A DNA stretch of 64,000 nt, taken from Burkholderiaceae bacterium (lineage in GTDB: Bacteria > Pseudomonadota > Gammaproteobacteria > Burkholderiales > Burkholderiaceae). Position numbers and translations under genes: made by a program. Location of the stretch: positions 1 through 64,000 of the forward strand of contig CANGCM010000001.1 in NCBI GenBank assembly GCA_947452535.1, in the 5' to 3' direction. The notes beneath the pieces were generated by a model. That model ran no database searches. It worked only from the letters and a program-made list of their open reading frames with translations, and was not told the DNA's origin. This document shows, in pieces, positions 19,422-29,463 of this stretch. Every line of letters starts with the position of its first letter. The stretch's first letter is position 1.

Positions 19422-20156
19422 GTGGCTATCAATAAAACTAAGCAAGAGATGATTGACGTCTATAGCTGGGCAACTCCGAATGGGCATAAGGTGCACATCA
19501 TGCTTGAGGAGTGCGGTTATAAGTTGGGCAAAGACTGGCTTGCCCACCCCATTGATATTGGTGCCGGGGATCAATTTAAGCCTGAATTCTTAGCCATCAG
19601 CCCTAATAATAAGATTCCTGCCATTACAGATCCCCAGGGACCTGACGGCAAACCTATTCATCTCTTCGAATCTGGCGCCATCTTGCTCTACCTTGCCGCT
19701 AAAACGGGGAAGTTTTTACCTAAATCCACCCGCGGCAAATATGAGGTGTTGCAGTGGTTGATGTTTCAGATGGGCGGCTTAGGGCCCATGTTGGGACAAA
19801 ACCACCATTTCCGAATTTATGCGCCAGAGAAAATTGAATATGCGATAAATCGCTACACCAATGAAGCGAAGCGCCTGTATGGGGTAATTGATTACCAACT
19901 CAAAGATAATGCTTTTATTGCTGGCAAAAACTACACCATAGCGGATATCGCCATTTTCCCTTGGACCAGAAATTGGAAAAATCAAGGAATTGATATCAAT
20001 GAATATCCGCATTTCAAGCGCTGGTTCGAAATGATAAGTGAGCGCCCAGCGGTCAAGCGCGGTGTTGAGGTGTTAACCGCCTTGCGCAAGCCTATGCATG
20101 ATGACAAAGCAAAAGAACAATTATTTGGTTCATCCCAGTATCAAAAAAGGAAATAG
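19422..20156 (+). CDS. Glutathione S-transferase family protein (YfcG/Nu-class-like)
   Basis: A 244-aa GST. The N-terminal thioredoxin-like domain has MIDVYSWATPNGHKVHIMLEECGY and the cis-proline/glutathione site SPNNKIPAITDP and ESGAILLYLAAKTG; the C-terminal helical domain has NYTIADIAIFPWTRNW. The TPNGHK start is that of the Nu-class YfcG/YghU disulfide reductases. Translation starts at a GTG (19422) after an AAAGGAAC-like ribosome site; a shorter start at M10 (MIDVYSW) is possible. Confidence 0.85.
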   Translation: MAINKTKQEMIDVYSWATPNGHKVHIMLEECGYKLGKDWLAHPIDIGAGDQFKPEFLAISPNNKIPAITDPQGPDGKPIHLFESGAILLYLAAKTGKFLPKSTRGKYEVLQWLMFQMGGLGPMLGQNHHFRIYAPEKIEYAINRYTNEAKRLYGVIDYQLKDNAFIAGKNYTIADIAIFPWTRNWKNQGIDINEYPHFKRWFEMISERPAVKRGVEVLTALRKPMHDDKAKEQLFGSSQYQKRK

Positions 20157-20157
20157 C

Positions 20158-21012
20158 ATGAAGATTCAAGCGGTCGGAATAATTGGTGCAGGTACGATGG
20201 GTAATGGTATTGCGCAAGTTTGTGCAGTAGCTGGTATGGATGTAGTGATGGTTGATATTAATGATGCAGCCATTGAGCGAGGCCTCAGCCAAATCAGCAA
20301 AAGCTTGGATCGTCTGATAAAAAAAGAGATGCTCACCTTAGAAGCTAAAGATGCTGCACTCAAGCGCATCAAGAGCAGCTCATCCTATGCTGACCTCAAG
20401 GGTCTGCCCTTGGTGATTGAAGCAGCCACTGAGAATCAAGCAATTAAAGAAAAGATCCTAAAACAAGTCGATGAGATTGTTAGTAAAGAAACCATTATTG
20501 CGACTAATACTTCTTCGCTTTCCATTACAAAACTTGCCGCCCTCGATTCCACTCCAAGTCGTTTTATCGGTATGCACTTCTTTAATCCACCGCCAATGAT
20601 GGCTTTGGTAGAGGTGATTCGTGGATTACAGACCTCTGATGCAACCCATGCCGCAATTATTGAAATGGCTAAGCGCATTGGCAAGGAACCGATCACCGTT
20701 AAGAACTCTCCAGGCTTTGTTGTTAACCGTATTTTGCTACCAATGATTAATGAGGCGCTCTTCGTTCTGCATGAGGGACTTGCTAGCCCGGAAGATATAG
20801 ATGCTGGTATGAAGTTAGGCTGCAATCAACCGATTGGCCCCCTAGCCTTGGCTGACTTAATTGGCCTGGATACTTGCTTAGCCATCATGGAAGTATATTT
20901 TGAAAACTTCAGTGACTCAAAGTACCGCCCTTGCCCGCTCCTGAGAGAAATGGTAGCAGCTGGTTATCTCGGACGTAAGACTGGTCGCGGCATCTACACC
21001 TACGATCAGTAA
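20158..21012 (+). CDS. 3-hydroxybutyryl-CoA dehydrogenase
   Basis: A 284-aa short 3-hydroxyacyl-CoA dehydrogenase. The NAD site is VGIIGAGTMGNGIAQVCAVAG; the substrate and catalytic regions are MHFFNPPPMMALVEVI and VKNSPGFVVNRILLPMINEA. The track ORF begins 20 codons upstream inside the GST gene; the ATG at 20158, one base after the GST stop and preceded by AAAGGAAA, is the real start. With the phasin gene nearby it may feed butyryl/hydroxybutyryl-CoA metabolism (inference). Confidence 0.92.
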   Translation: MKIQAVGIIGAGTMGNGIAQVCAVAGMDVVMVDINDAAIERGLSQISKSLDRLIKKEMLTLEAKDAALKRIKSSSSYADLKGLPLVIEAATENQAIKEKILKQVDEIVSKETIIATNTSSLSITKLAALDSTPSRFIGMHFFNPPPMMALVEVIRGLQTSDATHAAIIEMAKRIGKEPITVKNSPGFVVNRILLPMINEALFVLHEGLASPEDIDAGMKLGCNQPIGPLALADLIGLDTCLAIMEVYFENFSDSKYRPCPLLREMVAAGYLGRKTGRGIYTYDQ

Positions 21013-21058
21013 ACGTAACTTACCATTCATCAACCCCCATCTAAATAAAGACGTTTTT

Positions 21059-21538
21059 GTGAACCCATTACCACCTCTAGTTCGTAAGTTAGCCTATGCT
21101 GGCCTCATTCCATTCGTAGGCCTCGCCTTCATGGTTCAGCTAGCACCGACTCCGTTAAATTATTTAAGCGCTGAGTCTTTGGCAAGTTACGGAGCAATCA
21201 TCACCGCATTCATGGGTGCAATACATTGGGGTGCTAATTTACACAATCTAGGCAAAGCCCCTTTGGGTGATCGCTGGAAAGATCGTAATAATTGGATCTG
21301 GGGTGTGATACCCGCATTAGTTGCCTGGGTAGCATTACATATTTATATTCCTGTTGGCCTGCTCATTTTGGCATCAGCCTTAGTAATCCAGAGAAATATT
21401 GATAAGGAAACCTATCGGTATTATTTTTCTAACGAAGAGGCCTGCAAAGCTTTTATGACCTTACGAAATCAACTCACGATCGTTTCAGCCACTTGCCTGA
21501 TTTGGGCGGCTCTCGTTATATTATTTGTACAGAGTTAA
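21059..21538 (+). CDS. DUF3429 family inner-membrane protein
   Basis: A 159-aa hydrophobic protein with about four to five membrane helices (near 13-29, 42-60, 79-107 and 138-157), with a charged cytoplasmic loop QRNIDKETYRYYFSNEEACKAFMTLRNQLT. The pattern SYGAIITAFMGAIHWG is that of DUF3429. Function unknown. Start is a GTG at 21059. It ends 10 bp before rarA. Confidence 0.8.
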   Translation: MNPLPPLVRKLAYAGLIPFVGLAFMVQLAPTPLNYLSAESLASYGAIITAFMGAIHWGANLHNLGKAPLGDRWKDRNNWIWGVIPALVAWVALHIYIPVGLLILASALVIQRNIDKETYRYYFSNEEACKAFMTLRNQLTIVSATCLIWAALVILFVQS

Positions 21539-21548
21539 ATCAGGGCAT

Positions 21549-22862
21549 ATGGGAAATCTGTTTGATCAAGCCCCGACGCCACCCTTAGCGGAGGCCTTGC
21601 GCCCCCAAACAATTGAAGAAGTGATTGGCCAGACTCATCTTCTAGCCCCAGGAAAGCCATTAAATTTGGCTTTTGCTTCTGGCAAGCCGCACTCCATGAT
21701 TTTATGGGGACCGCCAGGTGTTGGTAAAACCACTCTAGCCCGTCTATCTGCCAACGCCTTTACACGTGAGTTTATTGCAATCTCAGCAGTCTTAGCTGGG
21801 GTAAAAGAAATACGTGAAGCAATAGAGCGAGCGCAACAGAGTATGTCTGAGCATGGCAGGCAAACCATTTTATTTGTTGATGAAATCCATCGCTTTAATA
21901 AAAGTCAACAAGATGCATTGCTGCCTCATGTTGAATCTGGTCTATTTATTTTTATTGGCGCGACTACTGAAAACCCCTCTTTTGAAGTGAATTCAGCGCT
22001 ACTCTCTCGCGCACAGGTTTATGTTCTGAAGTCATTAAATGCTGTAGAGCTAAAGCAGTTATTTGATCGAGCACGTGAATATGCAATGCCAGAAATTCCA
22101 TTCCAGTCTGCAGCGATTGAAAGCCTGATTGCCCATGCAGATGGGGATGCGCGGCGACTTCTCAATTTAGTGGAGCAAGTACGAAATGCTATTTCTACGC
22201 CAAACTCTCCTATTCAAGAGATAGATCTGCAGTTTATTGAGAATGCCTTAACCGTCCAAGCACGCCGCTTTGATAAAGGCGGGGATCACTTTTATGATCA
22301 AATCTCTGCCTTACATAAATCTGTGCGTGGCTCCAATCCTGATGCAGCCCTCTACTGGTTCTGCAGGATGCTGGATGGCGGAGCAGATCCTCGTTATTTA
22401 GCTCGAAGAATTATCCGCATGGCCTGGGAGGATATTGGACTTGCAGATCCGCGGGCAATGCAGCTAGCTAATGATGCAGCCCAAACTTTTGAGCGCCTTG
22501 GTTCACCTGAGGGTGAGCTGGCCCTAGGTCAAGCAGTGGTCTATCTTGCGATTGCCGCCAAAAGCAATGCCAGCTACAAGGCGTTCAATGCGGCCCGTGC
22601 TTATGTCGCCAATGATCAAAGTAAACCAGTACCCAATCATCTGCGTAACGCCCCAACCAAACTCATGAAGGAATTGGGGCACGGTAAGGAATATCGCTAT
22701 GCACATGATGAGCCCCACGCCTATGCTGCTGGTGAATCCTACCTCCCAGATGGGATGGTAGAGCCACATTGGTATGAGCCAGTAGATCGCGGACTGGAGG
22801 TACAGATTGCTGAGAAGATGGCTTTTTTACGCAAATTAGATATGGAATCTAAAAAGCAATGA
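21549..22862 (+). CDS. rarA: Replication-associated recombination protein RarA (MgsA)
   Basis: A 437-aa AAA+ ATPase related to clamp loaders, acting at stalled forks. Walker A is [12 protein letters not shown], Walker B is [15 protein letters not shown], sensor 1 is [19 protein letters not shown]; the C-terminal tetramerisation part has [22 protein letters not shown] use the ATG at 21549 ([20 protein letters not shown]); the track start at a TTG would overlap the preceding gene. Confidence 0.95.
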   Translation: MGNLFDQAPTPPLAEALRPQTIEEVIGQTHLLAPGKPLNLAFASGKPHSMILWGPPGVGKTTLARLSANAFTREFIAISAVLAGVKEIREAIERAQQSMSEHGRQTILFVDEIHRFNKSQQDALLPHVESGLFIFIGATTENPSFEVNSALLSRAQVYVLKSLNAVELKQLFDRAREYAMPEIPFQSAAIESLIAHADGDARRLLNLVEQVRNAISTPNSPIQEIDLQFIENALTVQARRFDKGGDHFYDQISALHKSVRGSNPDAALYWFCRMLDGGADPRYLARRIIRMAWEDIGLADPRAMQLANDAAQTFERLGSPEGELALGQAVVYLAIAAKSNASYKAFNAARAYVANDQSKPVPNHLRNAPTKLMKELGHGKEYRYAHDEPHAYAAGESYLPDGMVEPHWYEPVDRGLEVQIAEKMAFLRKLDMESKKQ

Positions 22863-22898
22863 ATCAAGATCAAGTATGTTTGAATAGATTACCTACTG

Positions 22899-22927
22899 CC
22901 CTGAGAGCCAAATCACTTCAGGGTTTT
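22899..22927 (+). terminator. Weak terminator-like hairpin after rarA
   Basis: CCCTGA and TCAGGG pair over a 13-nt loop and are followed by TTTT. The stem is only 6 bp, so termination may be partial. Confidence 0.4.
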
Positions 22928-22983
22928 GAGCAATACAATCAAGTATGTTCAATATTTTTTTGATAATTTTAAGGATATTCACT

Positions 22984-23559
22984 ATGCGTAAACTAATTAC
23001 CTCTCTCTTTCTTATGACCAGTCTGCTAGCTAGCGCCTCTATATTGGCTGGTCCTAAGATAGAGTTCAAAACCACGTCGGGTAACTTTGTGGTGGAATTA
23101 GATTCTGTTAAGGCGCCGAAGACGTCCGCTAACTTTTTAAACTACGTAAATAGTGGTTTTTATAACGGCACCATTTTCCATCGTGTGATTGATGGTTTCA
23201 TGATTCAAGGTGGAGGCTTCACTCCAGACTTAGCACAGAAACCTACCAATGCCCCTGTAGAGTCAGAAGCACAAAATGGCCTTAAGAATCAGACTTACAC
23301 CATTGCCATGGCTCGCACTTCCGATCCGGATTCTGCAACAGCGCAGTTTTTCATCAACGTGAAAGACAACGAGGGCTTAAATTATCCTAACGCAATGGGT
23401 AATGGCTACACCGTATTTGGAAAAGTGATCTCTGGCACCCAAACAATTGATGCGATCCGTAAAATCCCGACCATGGTTGCATCAGTGCCAAAAATGGGAC
23501 GTATGTCAGATGTTCCTAGCAAGACAGTGACAATTGAATCAGCCACTGTTCTAAAGTAA
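22984..23559 (+). CDS. ppiA: Periplasmic peptidyl-prolyl cis-trans isomerase (cyclophilin)
   Basis: A 191-aa cyclophilin-type prolyl isomerase with a signal peptide (MRKLITSLFLMTSLLASASILAG), so it acts in the periplasm. Cyclophilin motifs are FHRVIDGFMIQGGGFTPD, ARTSDPDSATAQFFINVKDN and YTVFGKVISGTQTIDAI. I start at ATG 22984, which follows AAGGA at good spacing and begins the signal peptide; the track start is 13 codons earlier. Confidence 0.9.
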   Translation: MRKLITSLFLMTSLLASASILAGPKIEFKTTSGNFVVELDSVKAPKTSANFLNYVNSGFYNGTIFHRVIDGFMIQGGGFTPDLAQKPTNAPVESEAQNGLKNQTYTIAMARTSDPDSATAQFFINVKDNEGLNYPNAMGNGYTVFGKVISGTQTIDAIRKIPTMVASVPKMGRMSDVPSKTVTIESATVLK

Positions 23560-23598
23560 TTCTGGCGAAATTTTTTATTTGCTGAAGCGACCTGCTTA

Positions 23599-25428
23599 AT
23601 GATATTGCTGGATGACGCTCAAAGTACCGAAACTAAGCCTAGTAGCCGCTTATATGATCAGGCACTGCAGCACTGGGCCGTCTTCGCTCAGCTCAGCAAT
23701 GCAGAAACTCAAATCAAAATAGACCAATGTCTTCACGAAATTAATGAAGGGCTTGCTAAGGGCGAATTTATTGTTGCTGCATTTGCTTATGAATTAGGTC
23801 AATACATTCATAAGCTAGAGCAACGTAGTCATCCAACCGAATGCCATCGGCATCCTTTAATTCAAGCATGGTCTTTTGCATCTTATGAGTACCTCAGTAA
23901 GGATCGGGTGGATACCTTGATCAAGAGCAAGTTGAACACGCTAGATCCAGAATCTCAAATTGCGGGTGTAGCCAATCTCCATTTCTCTATCAATGAGGAG
24001 CGGTTCACCTCTGATATCCAGGCCATTCATGAATATATCTGTAATGGCGATACGTATCAAATCAATCATACCTTTCGCATTACCGGCGAAACTTATGGTG
24101 AGCCATTGGCCTTATATGCTCGCTTAAGGGATCGTCAGCCAGGCAGATTTGGGGCATTGATTGCCGAGAACTCCGCTCTTATCCTTTCTCAATCCCCTGA
24201 ATTATTTATCCAGCGGCAAGGCAATACTTTAAAAGCTATGCCTATGAAAGGTACTGCAAGTGCCTTGAGCAATTCAGCAGCTCATTTATCTAGTGATGCA
24301 AAGAACCAAGCTGAAAATGTCATGATCGTTGATTTATTGCGTAATGATCTCAGTCGGCTTGCGTTACCAGGCACCGTCTCAGTTCCGCAATTATTCGAGG
24401 TTGCTAGGCACGGCGATGTTCTGCAAATGACATCGACTGTTCAAGCGGAGGCAAAGCCCGATATTCAGTTACGAGACGTACTCAATGCAGTTTTTCCCTG
24501 TGGGTCCGTAACGGGTGCTCCGAAAAAAAGAAGTATGGAAATTATTCAAGAATTAGAGCCGGAAGATCGCGCCTACTACTGTGGCGCCCTGGGTTGGCTT
24601 GATCCCAGTGGTGACTTCGCTTTTAGCGTCCCCATTCGCACCATTGAAATTGATCGCAATTCGAATACCCATGCCTCACCCTTTACATTAGGTGTAGGTG
24701 CAGGCATCACGATTGATTCTGAAGCTAAAAAGGAGTGGGAGGAATGTCATATCAAGGCCGCTTTCTTAACTGAGTTACCTAGCGAAATAGGCTTGTTTGA
24801 AACTATTCTCGTTAGGGAATCAATACCCCAAAACCTAGAGCTTCATTTAGAGCGCCTGGCTCAGTCAGCACAAATACTTGGAATCCCATTTTCAGCATCA
24901 GACTATAAAAAAGTGATCGCGAGCGCCTGCGAGAGTTGCGCTATGGATGCAGAATATCGCTTGCGGTTAGATTTAGATCGCACTGGGCAGATAAGCTTTC
25001 AAATTGGAGCTCTGCTCCCTCTGAAAGAATCAGTCAGGATCTTTTGGGCTAGCGATATTCTTCCAGATCCTAGTCAGGCTAAGCTGTTTTCAGGCAATAT
25101 TTTATTAAGGCACAAGGTAAGCACTCGAAATGTCTATGATCAAGCCTGGAAAATAGCCGAGGATCTTGGTGGATTCGATGCCCTCTTTGTTAACGAGCAG
25201 GGCTTTGTTACCGAAGGCGGTAGAAGTAGTGTTTTTATTAAGTCCGATGATCGCTGGCTGACACCTCCTGTTGATGCGGGCCTTCTACCCGGAGTGATGC
25301 GATCCATTATTTTGAATGATCCCGCATGGAATGCCCATGAAGCGAACCTTACTATTGATGAGATTCTGAATGCGAAAGAGATTATGCTTAGTAATGCATT
25401 ACGCGGCCCTATTCCCGCTCATTTTTAG
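23599..25428 (+). CDS. pabB: Aminodeoxychorismate synthase component I fused to 4-amino-4-deoxychorismate lyase
   Basis: A 609-aa PabB-PabC fusion for p-aminobenzoate, a folate precursor. The PabB part (about 1-395) has the chorismate-binding core: GDTYQINHTFR, PMKGTA, VDLLRNDLSR and AVFPCGSVTGAPKKRSMEIIQELE. The C-terminal part (about 400-609) is a PLP fold-type IV domain like PabC, with FETILVRES at its start, HKVSTRNVYDQAW (PLP lysine region) and FVNEQGFVTEGGRSSVF. The glutaminase partner PabA is not in the window. PabB-PabC fusions are known in several proteobacteria. Confidence 0.9.
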   Translation: MILLDDAQSTETKPSSRLYDQALQHWAVFAQLSNAETQIKIDQCLHEINEGLAKGEFIVAAFAYELGQYIHKLEQRSHPTECHRHPLIQAWSFASYEYLSKDRVDTLIKSKLNTLDPESQIAGVANLHFSINEERFTSDIQAIHEYICNGDTYQINHTFRITGETYGEPLALYARLRDRQPGRFGALIAENSALILSQSPELFIQRQGNTLKAMPMKGTASALSNSAAHLSSDAKNQAENVMIVDLLRNDLSRLALPGTVSVPQLFEVARHGDVLQMTSTVQAEAKPDIQLRDVLNAVFPCGSVTGAPKKRSMEIIQELEPEDRAYYCGALGWLDPSGDFAFSVPIRTIEIDRNSNTHASPFTLGVGAGITIDSEAKKEWEECHIKAAFLTELPSEIGLFETILVRESIPQNLELHLERLAQSAQILGIPFSASDYKKVIASACESCAMDAEYRLRLDLDRTGQISFQIGALLPLKESVRIFWASDILPDPSQAKLFSGNILLRHKVSTRNVYDQAWKIAEDLGGFDALFVNEQGFVTEGGRSSVFIKSDDRWLTPPVDAGLLPGVMRSIILNDPAWNAHEANLTIDEILNAKEIMLSNALRGPIPAHF

Positions 25429-25437
25429 AAAGCTTGC

Positions 25438-25998
25438 ATGAAGTTTTGCTCGAACTGCGCTGCACCGATTACTTTGAAGATTCCTGCGGATGACTCCAGG
25501 GAGCGTCATGTTTGCGAGTCTTGTGGAGTGGTTCACTACTTCAACCCACGCAATGTTGTTGGCTGCATCCCCGTCTATGAAAATCAGATACTGTTATGCC
25601 GGCGTGCGATAGCACCGCGACATGGTTATTGGACTTTACCGGCTGGATTCATGGAGCTTGGAGAAAGTACCAGTGTTGGTGCCGCTCGCGAGACCCAAGA
25701 AGAGGCTGGTGCGATTGTTGATATTGGTCCGCTCTACGCCCTACTGAATGTTCCCCATGTAGAACAAGTTCATCTCTTCTACTTAGCCAATATGCGTTCC
25801 CCGGAATTTCAGGCTGGTGAAGAAAGTTTAGAAGTTGCCTTATTTGATGAAAGTGATATTCCGTGGAGTGAGATTGCCTTTCCTACGGTAAAACAAACAC
25901 TAGAGTGGTTTTTTGCCGATCGTGCTGCAGGCATTTTTGATGGTGACAATGAATTTAGCGTTCGAAGCCGGGACATTCTCCCATCGGAAAAGATTTAG
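25438..25998 (+). CDS. Nudix hydrolase with N-terminal zinc ribbon
   Basis: A 186-aa protein. Residues 1-35 hold two CxxC pairs (CSNCAAP and CESCG) forming a zinc ribbon, followed by a Nudix domain with the box GFMELGESTSVGAARETQEEAGA, matching Gx5Ex7REx2EExG. This layout resembles ADP-ribose/NADH pyrophosphatase-like Nudix proteins; substrate is unknown. It starts 9 bp after pabB. Confidence 0.85.
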   Translation: MKFCSNCAAPITLKIPADDSRERHVCESCGVVHYFNPRNVVGCIPVYENQILLCRRAIAPRHGYWTLPAGFMELGESTSVGAARETQEEAGAIVDIGPLYALLNVPHVEQVHLFYLANMRSPEFQAGEESLEVALFDESDIPWSEIAFPTVKQTLEWFFADRAAGIFDGDNEFSVRSRDILPSEKI

Positions 25999-26010
25999 GC
26001 TATTGAATAC

Positions 26011-26748
26011 ATGAGCAATATTAATTGGCTGGGAGCTCAGGATGAATTTCCAAACCCCATCCACTGCCAGGATCCCGATCCCACTGTCCCAGGCTTAATT
26101 GCGGTCAGCGAGCGTATTTATCCAGGCCAGCTAGCTCGCGCATACCAAACCGGAATATTTCCATGGTACTCAGATAACCAACCCGTCTTGTGGTGGTCTC
26201 CCGACCCCCGAATGGTATTGAAGCCTAAGGACTTTAAATGTCATGACTCACTGAAGAAAACCATTCGACATTTTCTATCAGATCCTCACAAAAAAATCTT
26301 GGTCGACCATGATTTTGGCGCTGTCGTTCGCTCCTGTGCAACAACCAGGAGAAAAGATCAGGATGGTACTTGGATCACCCATGAAATCATGGATGCTTAT
26401 ACCAATCTCTATGAGCATGGCAATGCCCATAGCATTGCAGTGATGGAGGGTGAGCGCCTTATAGGTGGCCTCTATTGCGTCGCTTTTGGTGGCATGGTCT
26501 TTGGAGAGTCTATGTTTAGCCATCAAACAGATGCCTCCAAGATTGCACTGGCTACCCTTGCTGGCTGGTGCAATCAAAATGAGGTGAAAATGATTGACTG
26601 TCAGCAAGAAACTGCGCACCTCGATTCTTTGGGTGCTGCACCAATTTCTAGGGATGAATTTTTAACGCATCTGCAAACCGCTCTAAAGCAAACTAATATA
26701 GAGATTCCCTGGAGATTTGATAAAGAAATTCTACGTCACTGGTTATGA
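26011..26748 (+). CDS. aat: Leucyl/phenylalanyl-tRNA--protein transferase
   Basis: A 245-aa Aat enzyme that adds Leu or Phe from aminoacyl-tRNA to N-terminal Lys or Arg, marking proteins for ClpS/ClpAP. Family motifs are [40 protein letters not shown] and [21 protein letters not shown]. Its stop overlaps the bpt start by 4 bp (ATGA), coupling the two N-degron transferases. Confidence 0.96.
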   Translation: MSNINWLGAQDEFPNPIHCQDPDPTVPGLIAVSERIYPGQLARAYQTGIFPWYSDNQPVLWWSPDPRMVLKPKDFKCHDSLKKTIRHFLSDPHKKILVDHDFGAVVRSCATTRRKDQDGTWITHEIMDAYTNLYEHGNAHSIAVMEGERLIGGLYCVAFGGMVFGESMFSHQTDASKIALATLAGWCNQNEVKMIDCQQETAHLDSLGAAPISRDEFLTHLQTALKQTNIEIPWRFDKEILRHWL

Positions 26749-27491
26749 CTCAATTAAAAGAACTTCCGCTCACAGCGCTACAGTTTTATGCAACTGCACC
26801 TTATCCCTGTAGCTATCTTCCGGGCAAAACTGCTCGCTCACAAGTTGCAACCCCATCACATCTCATTCATGCTGATTTATATGGTGAGCTAGTCAATGCT
26901 GGATTTCGTCGAAGCGGTTTATATACTTATCGCCCCTACTGTGACGAATGCAATGCTTGTACTGCTACCCGCATTCCGGTAAGTCGCTTTGAGCCCAACC
27001 GAAGTCAGCGACGCTCCTGGAAAAAGCATGCAGGGCTAGATATTCGCGTCCTTAACCTAGGTTATCAAGAGGAGCACTACCAACTGTATCAACACTACCA
27101 AAATGAGCGACATGCCGATAGTGATCTTGATCAAGATAATCACGATCAATATATGCAGTTTTTATTACAAAGTCGGGTTAATTCCAGAGTAGTTGAATTT
27201 CGCGACGGGCCTCAGGATCCTTACCCAGGTCGCTTGCGTATGGTCAGCATGATTGATATCTTGGATCAAGGCATCTCTTCGGTCTATACCTTCTTTGATG
27301 CCAGCAATACTGCGGCTAGTTATGGAAACTTTAGCATTCTGTGGCAAATTCAGCAGGCTCTAGAGCTTAATCTTCCCTACGTCTATCTTGGTTACTACAT
27401 TCAGAATAGTGAAAAGATGTCCTATAAGGCGAAGTTTCAGCCCATTGAGGGCTTGATGAATGACCACTGGCAACCCATCATTGGGCCATAA
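26745..27491 (+). CDS. bpt: Aspartate/glutamate leucyltransferase Bpt
   Basis: A 248-aa enzyme homologous to eukaryotic arginyltransferase Ate1 that adds Leu to N-terminal Asp or Glu. Typical motifs are the cysteine-rich [18 protein letters not shown], and [20 protein letters not shown] and [17 protein letters not shown]. It forms an overlapping pair with aat, so the cell has both branches of the Leu/N-degron pathway, in one operon with pyrD downstream (9-bp gap). Confidence 0.95.
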   Translation: MTQLKELPLTALQFYATAPYPCSYLPGKTARSQVATPSHLIHADLYGELVNAGFRRSGLYTYRPYCDECNACTATRIPVSRFEPNRSQRRSWKKHAGLDIRVLNLGYQEEHYQLYQHYQNERHADSDLDQDNHDQYMQFLLQSRVNSRVVEFRDGPQDPYPGRLRMVSMIDILDQGISSVYTFFDASNTAASYGNFSILWQIQQALELNLPYVYLGYYIQNSEKMSYKAKFQPIEGLMNDHWQPIIGP

Positions 27492-27500
27492 TATCAACCC

Positions 27501-28535
27501 ATGATCGATAGTTACCCCCTTCTTCGCCCCTGGCTGTTTTCCTTAGACGCTGAGCAAGCTCATAATCTCACGATGAGCAATTTAGACCGCGCTGAACGCT
27601 GGGGTCTACTAGGACTGCTCATTAAAAAGCCCTCCCCCGATCCGCGGACTGTGTGCGGCATCACTTTTCCAAACCCAGTTGGTCTGGCCGCTGGCTTAGA
27701 TAAAGATGGCAAGCACATTGATGCACTTGGTGCCTTGGGTTTTGGTTTTTTAGAAATTGGTACCGTCACGCCAAAACCACAGCCCGGTAATCCAAAGCCA
27801 CGCATGTTTCGCCTTCCAGCTGCACAGGGAATCATTAATCGCATGGGCTTTAATAATGATGGTGTAGATGCCTGTGTAGAGCGTGTACGCCGATCTGCTT
27901 ACTGGCAAAACGGTGGCATCGTTGGGCTAAATATCGGAAAAAATGCAAGTACGCCTATTGAGGATGCTGCTAGTGACTACGTTAGTGCAATGGAAACAGT
28001 TTATAAAGTTGCTTCATACATCACCGTCAACATTTCTTCTCCCAATACTCAAAATTTACGCGCACTGCAAGGAGAGGATATGCTCCGATCTTTACTCAGT
28101 GCTTTGCATTTGGCGCGCGAAGCGCTCAGCGATCGGCATGGTGTTCGTAAGCCACTCTTTTTGAAGATCGCTCCAGATTTAGAGCAAAATGACATCAAGC
28201 TGATTGCAGATCTTTTAGTAGAGTTTGGTATTGATGCCATCATTGCCACCAACACCACGATAGCGCGTGATGGAGTTCAGGGACTAGAGTTTGGAGAAGA
28301 AACTGGTGGTCTATCAGGCTCTCCGGTACGACTTGCATCTACAAAGGTGATACAAAGTCTCAGAGACACTTTGGGTGATGCCATTCCCATCATTGGTGTC
28401 GGTGGCATCTTGTCTGGAAATGATGCCCAAGAGAAAGTGGCTGCTGGCGCCAGCTTAATTCAGCTCTATAGTGGCTTAATTTATCGAGGCCCTAAGCTCA
28501 TTACCGAATGTGCCGCAGCCCTACATAAGCGCTGA
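27501..28535 (+). CDS. pyrD: Dihydroorotate dehydrogenase (quinone), class 2
   Basis: A 344-aa membrane-associated enzyme oxidising dihydroorotate to orotate with quinone in pyrimidine synthesis. The N-terminal helices ([16 protein letters not shown]) are those of class 2. FMN and substrate motifs: [34 protein letters not shown] (catalytic Ser class), [15 protein letters not shown] and [14 protein letters not shown]. It follows bpt on the same strand. Confidence 0.96.
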   Translation: MIDSYPLLRPWLFSLDAEQAHNLTMSNLDRAERWGLLGLLIKKPSPDPRTVCGITFPNPVGLAAGLDKDGKHIDALGALGFGFLEIGTVTPKPQPGNPKPRMFRLPAAQGIINRMGFNNDGVDACVERVRRSAYWQNGGIVGLNIGKNASTPIEDAASDYVSAMETVYKVASYITVNISSPNTQNLRALQGEDMLRSLLSALHLAREALSDRHGVRKPLFLKIAPDLEQNDIKLIADLLVEFGIDAIIATNTTIARDGVQGLEFGEETGGLSGSPVRLASTKVIQSLRDTLGDAIPIIGVGGILSGNDAQEKVAAGASLIQLYSGLIYRGPKLITECAAALHKR

Positions 28536-28617
28536 AGATCTAAAAATTACGCCTACTACTTTGGCGTGAGATTTCATATTGTGCAATTTGAGCTGAAAAT
28601 TCGCTACAATTGACACT

Positions 28618-29436
28618 ATGACCACGAGCAAACCTGAAAAATTGCCAAAAGTACCTGGTGAGGCTGGAAAAACAGCTATTCAGGTGATTGAGCGCATGAT
28701 GAACCTGCTCGATGCCCTTGCTAATCAAGAGGAATCTAGCAGTCTCAAGAACCTAGCAGAGCAAACAGATCTACACCCGTCTACAGCGCATCGTATCCTC
28801 AATGACTTGGTTGCTTGTCGCTTGGTAGAGCGCGGTGATGGTGGCACCTATCGGCTGGGCCTCAAATTACTAGAGCTCGGTAACTTGGTAAAAGCTCGCC
28901 TATCTGTTCGTGAGGCAGCACAAGTGCCTATGCGAGCTCTGCACAAGTTGACTGGCGAAACAATTAATCTTTCGGTGCGACAAGGAGATGAGATCGTCTA
29001 CATAGATCGTGCCTACAGTGAGCGATCTGGAATGCAGGTGGTACGCGCGATTGGCGGCCGTGCCCCCCTCCATTTAACCTCTGTTGGCAAACTATTTTTA
29101 GCTAGCGATGACTCAAGCCAGATTCAAGCTTATGTCACACGTACTGGTCTGGCTGGTCACACCAAAAACAGCATTACAGAATTGGGAAAACTAGAGTCTG
29201 AACTTAATCAAGTGCGTCAATTAGGTCACGCGCATGACAACGAGGAATTAGAGTTGGGAGTGAGTTGCGTGGCAGCTCAGATCTTTGATGACAGCGGCAA
29301 ATTAGTAGCAGGGCTCTCATTGAGCTCCCCTACCGATCGTATTCAGCCAGAATGGTTGCGCCTGTTACAAGATACCGCACTGCAGATTTCTAAAGGCATG
29401 GGCTACAAACCCAAGTTAGCAGACACACAAACGTGA
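28618..29436 (+). CDS. IclR-family transcriptional regulator
   Basis: A 272-aa regulator with a winged helix at about 20-80 (AIQVIERMMNLLDALA, DLHPSTAHRILNDLVACRLVER) and the IclR effector domain at about 95-265 (APLHLTSVGKLFLASD, LEL GVSCVAAQIFDDSGKLVAGLS). The target and ligand are unknown; no obvious catabolic operon lies next to it. The upstream 82 bp contain TACAAT close to the ATG, a possible -10, but no good -35. Confidence 0.88.
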   Translation: MTTSKPEKLPKVPGEAGKTAIQVIERMMNLLDALANQEESSSLKNLAEQTDLHPSTAHRILNDLVACRLVERGDGGTYRLGLKLLELGNLVKARLSVREAAQVPMRALHKLTGETINLSVRQGDEIVYIDRAYSERSGMQVVRAIGGRAPLHLTSVGKLFLASDDSSQIQAYVTRTGLAGHTKNSITELGKLESELNQVRQLGHAHDNEELELGVSCVAAQIFDDSGKLVAGLSLSSPTDRIQPEWLRLLQDTALQISKGMGYKPKLADTQT

Positions 29437-29463
29437 TCTGCAAAATTAGTACTGTGGCATCAA

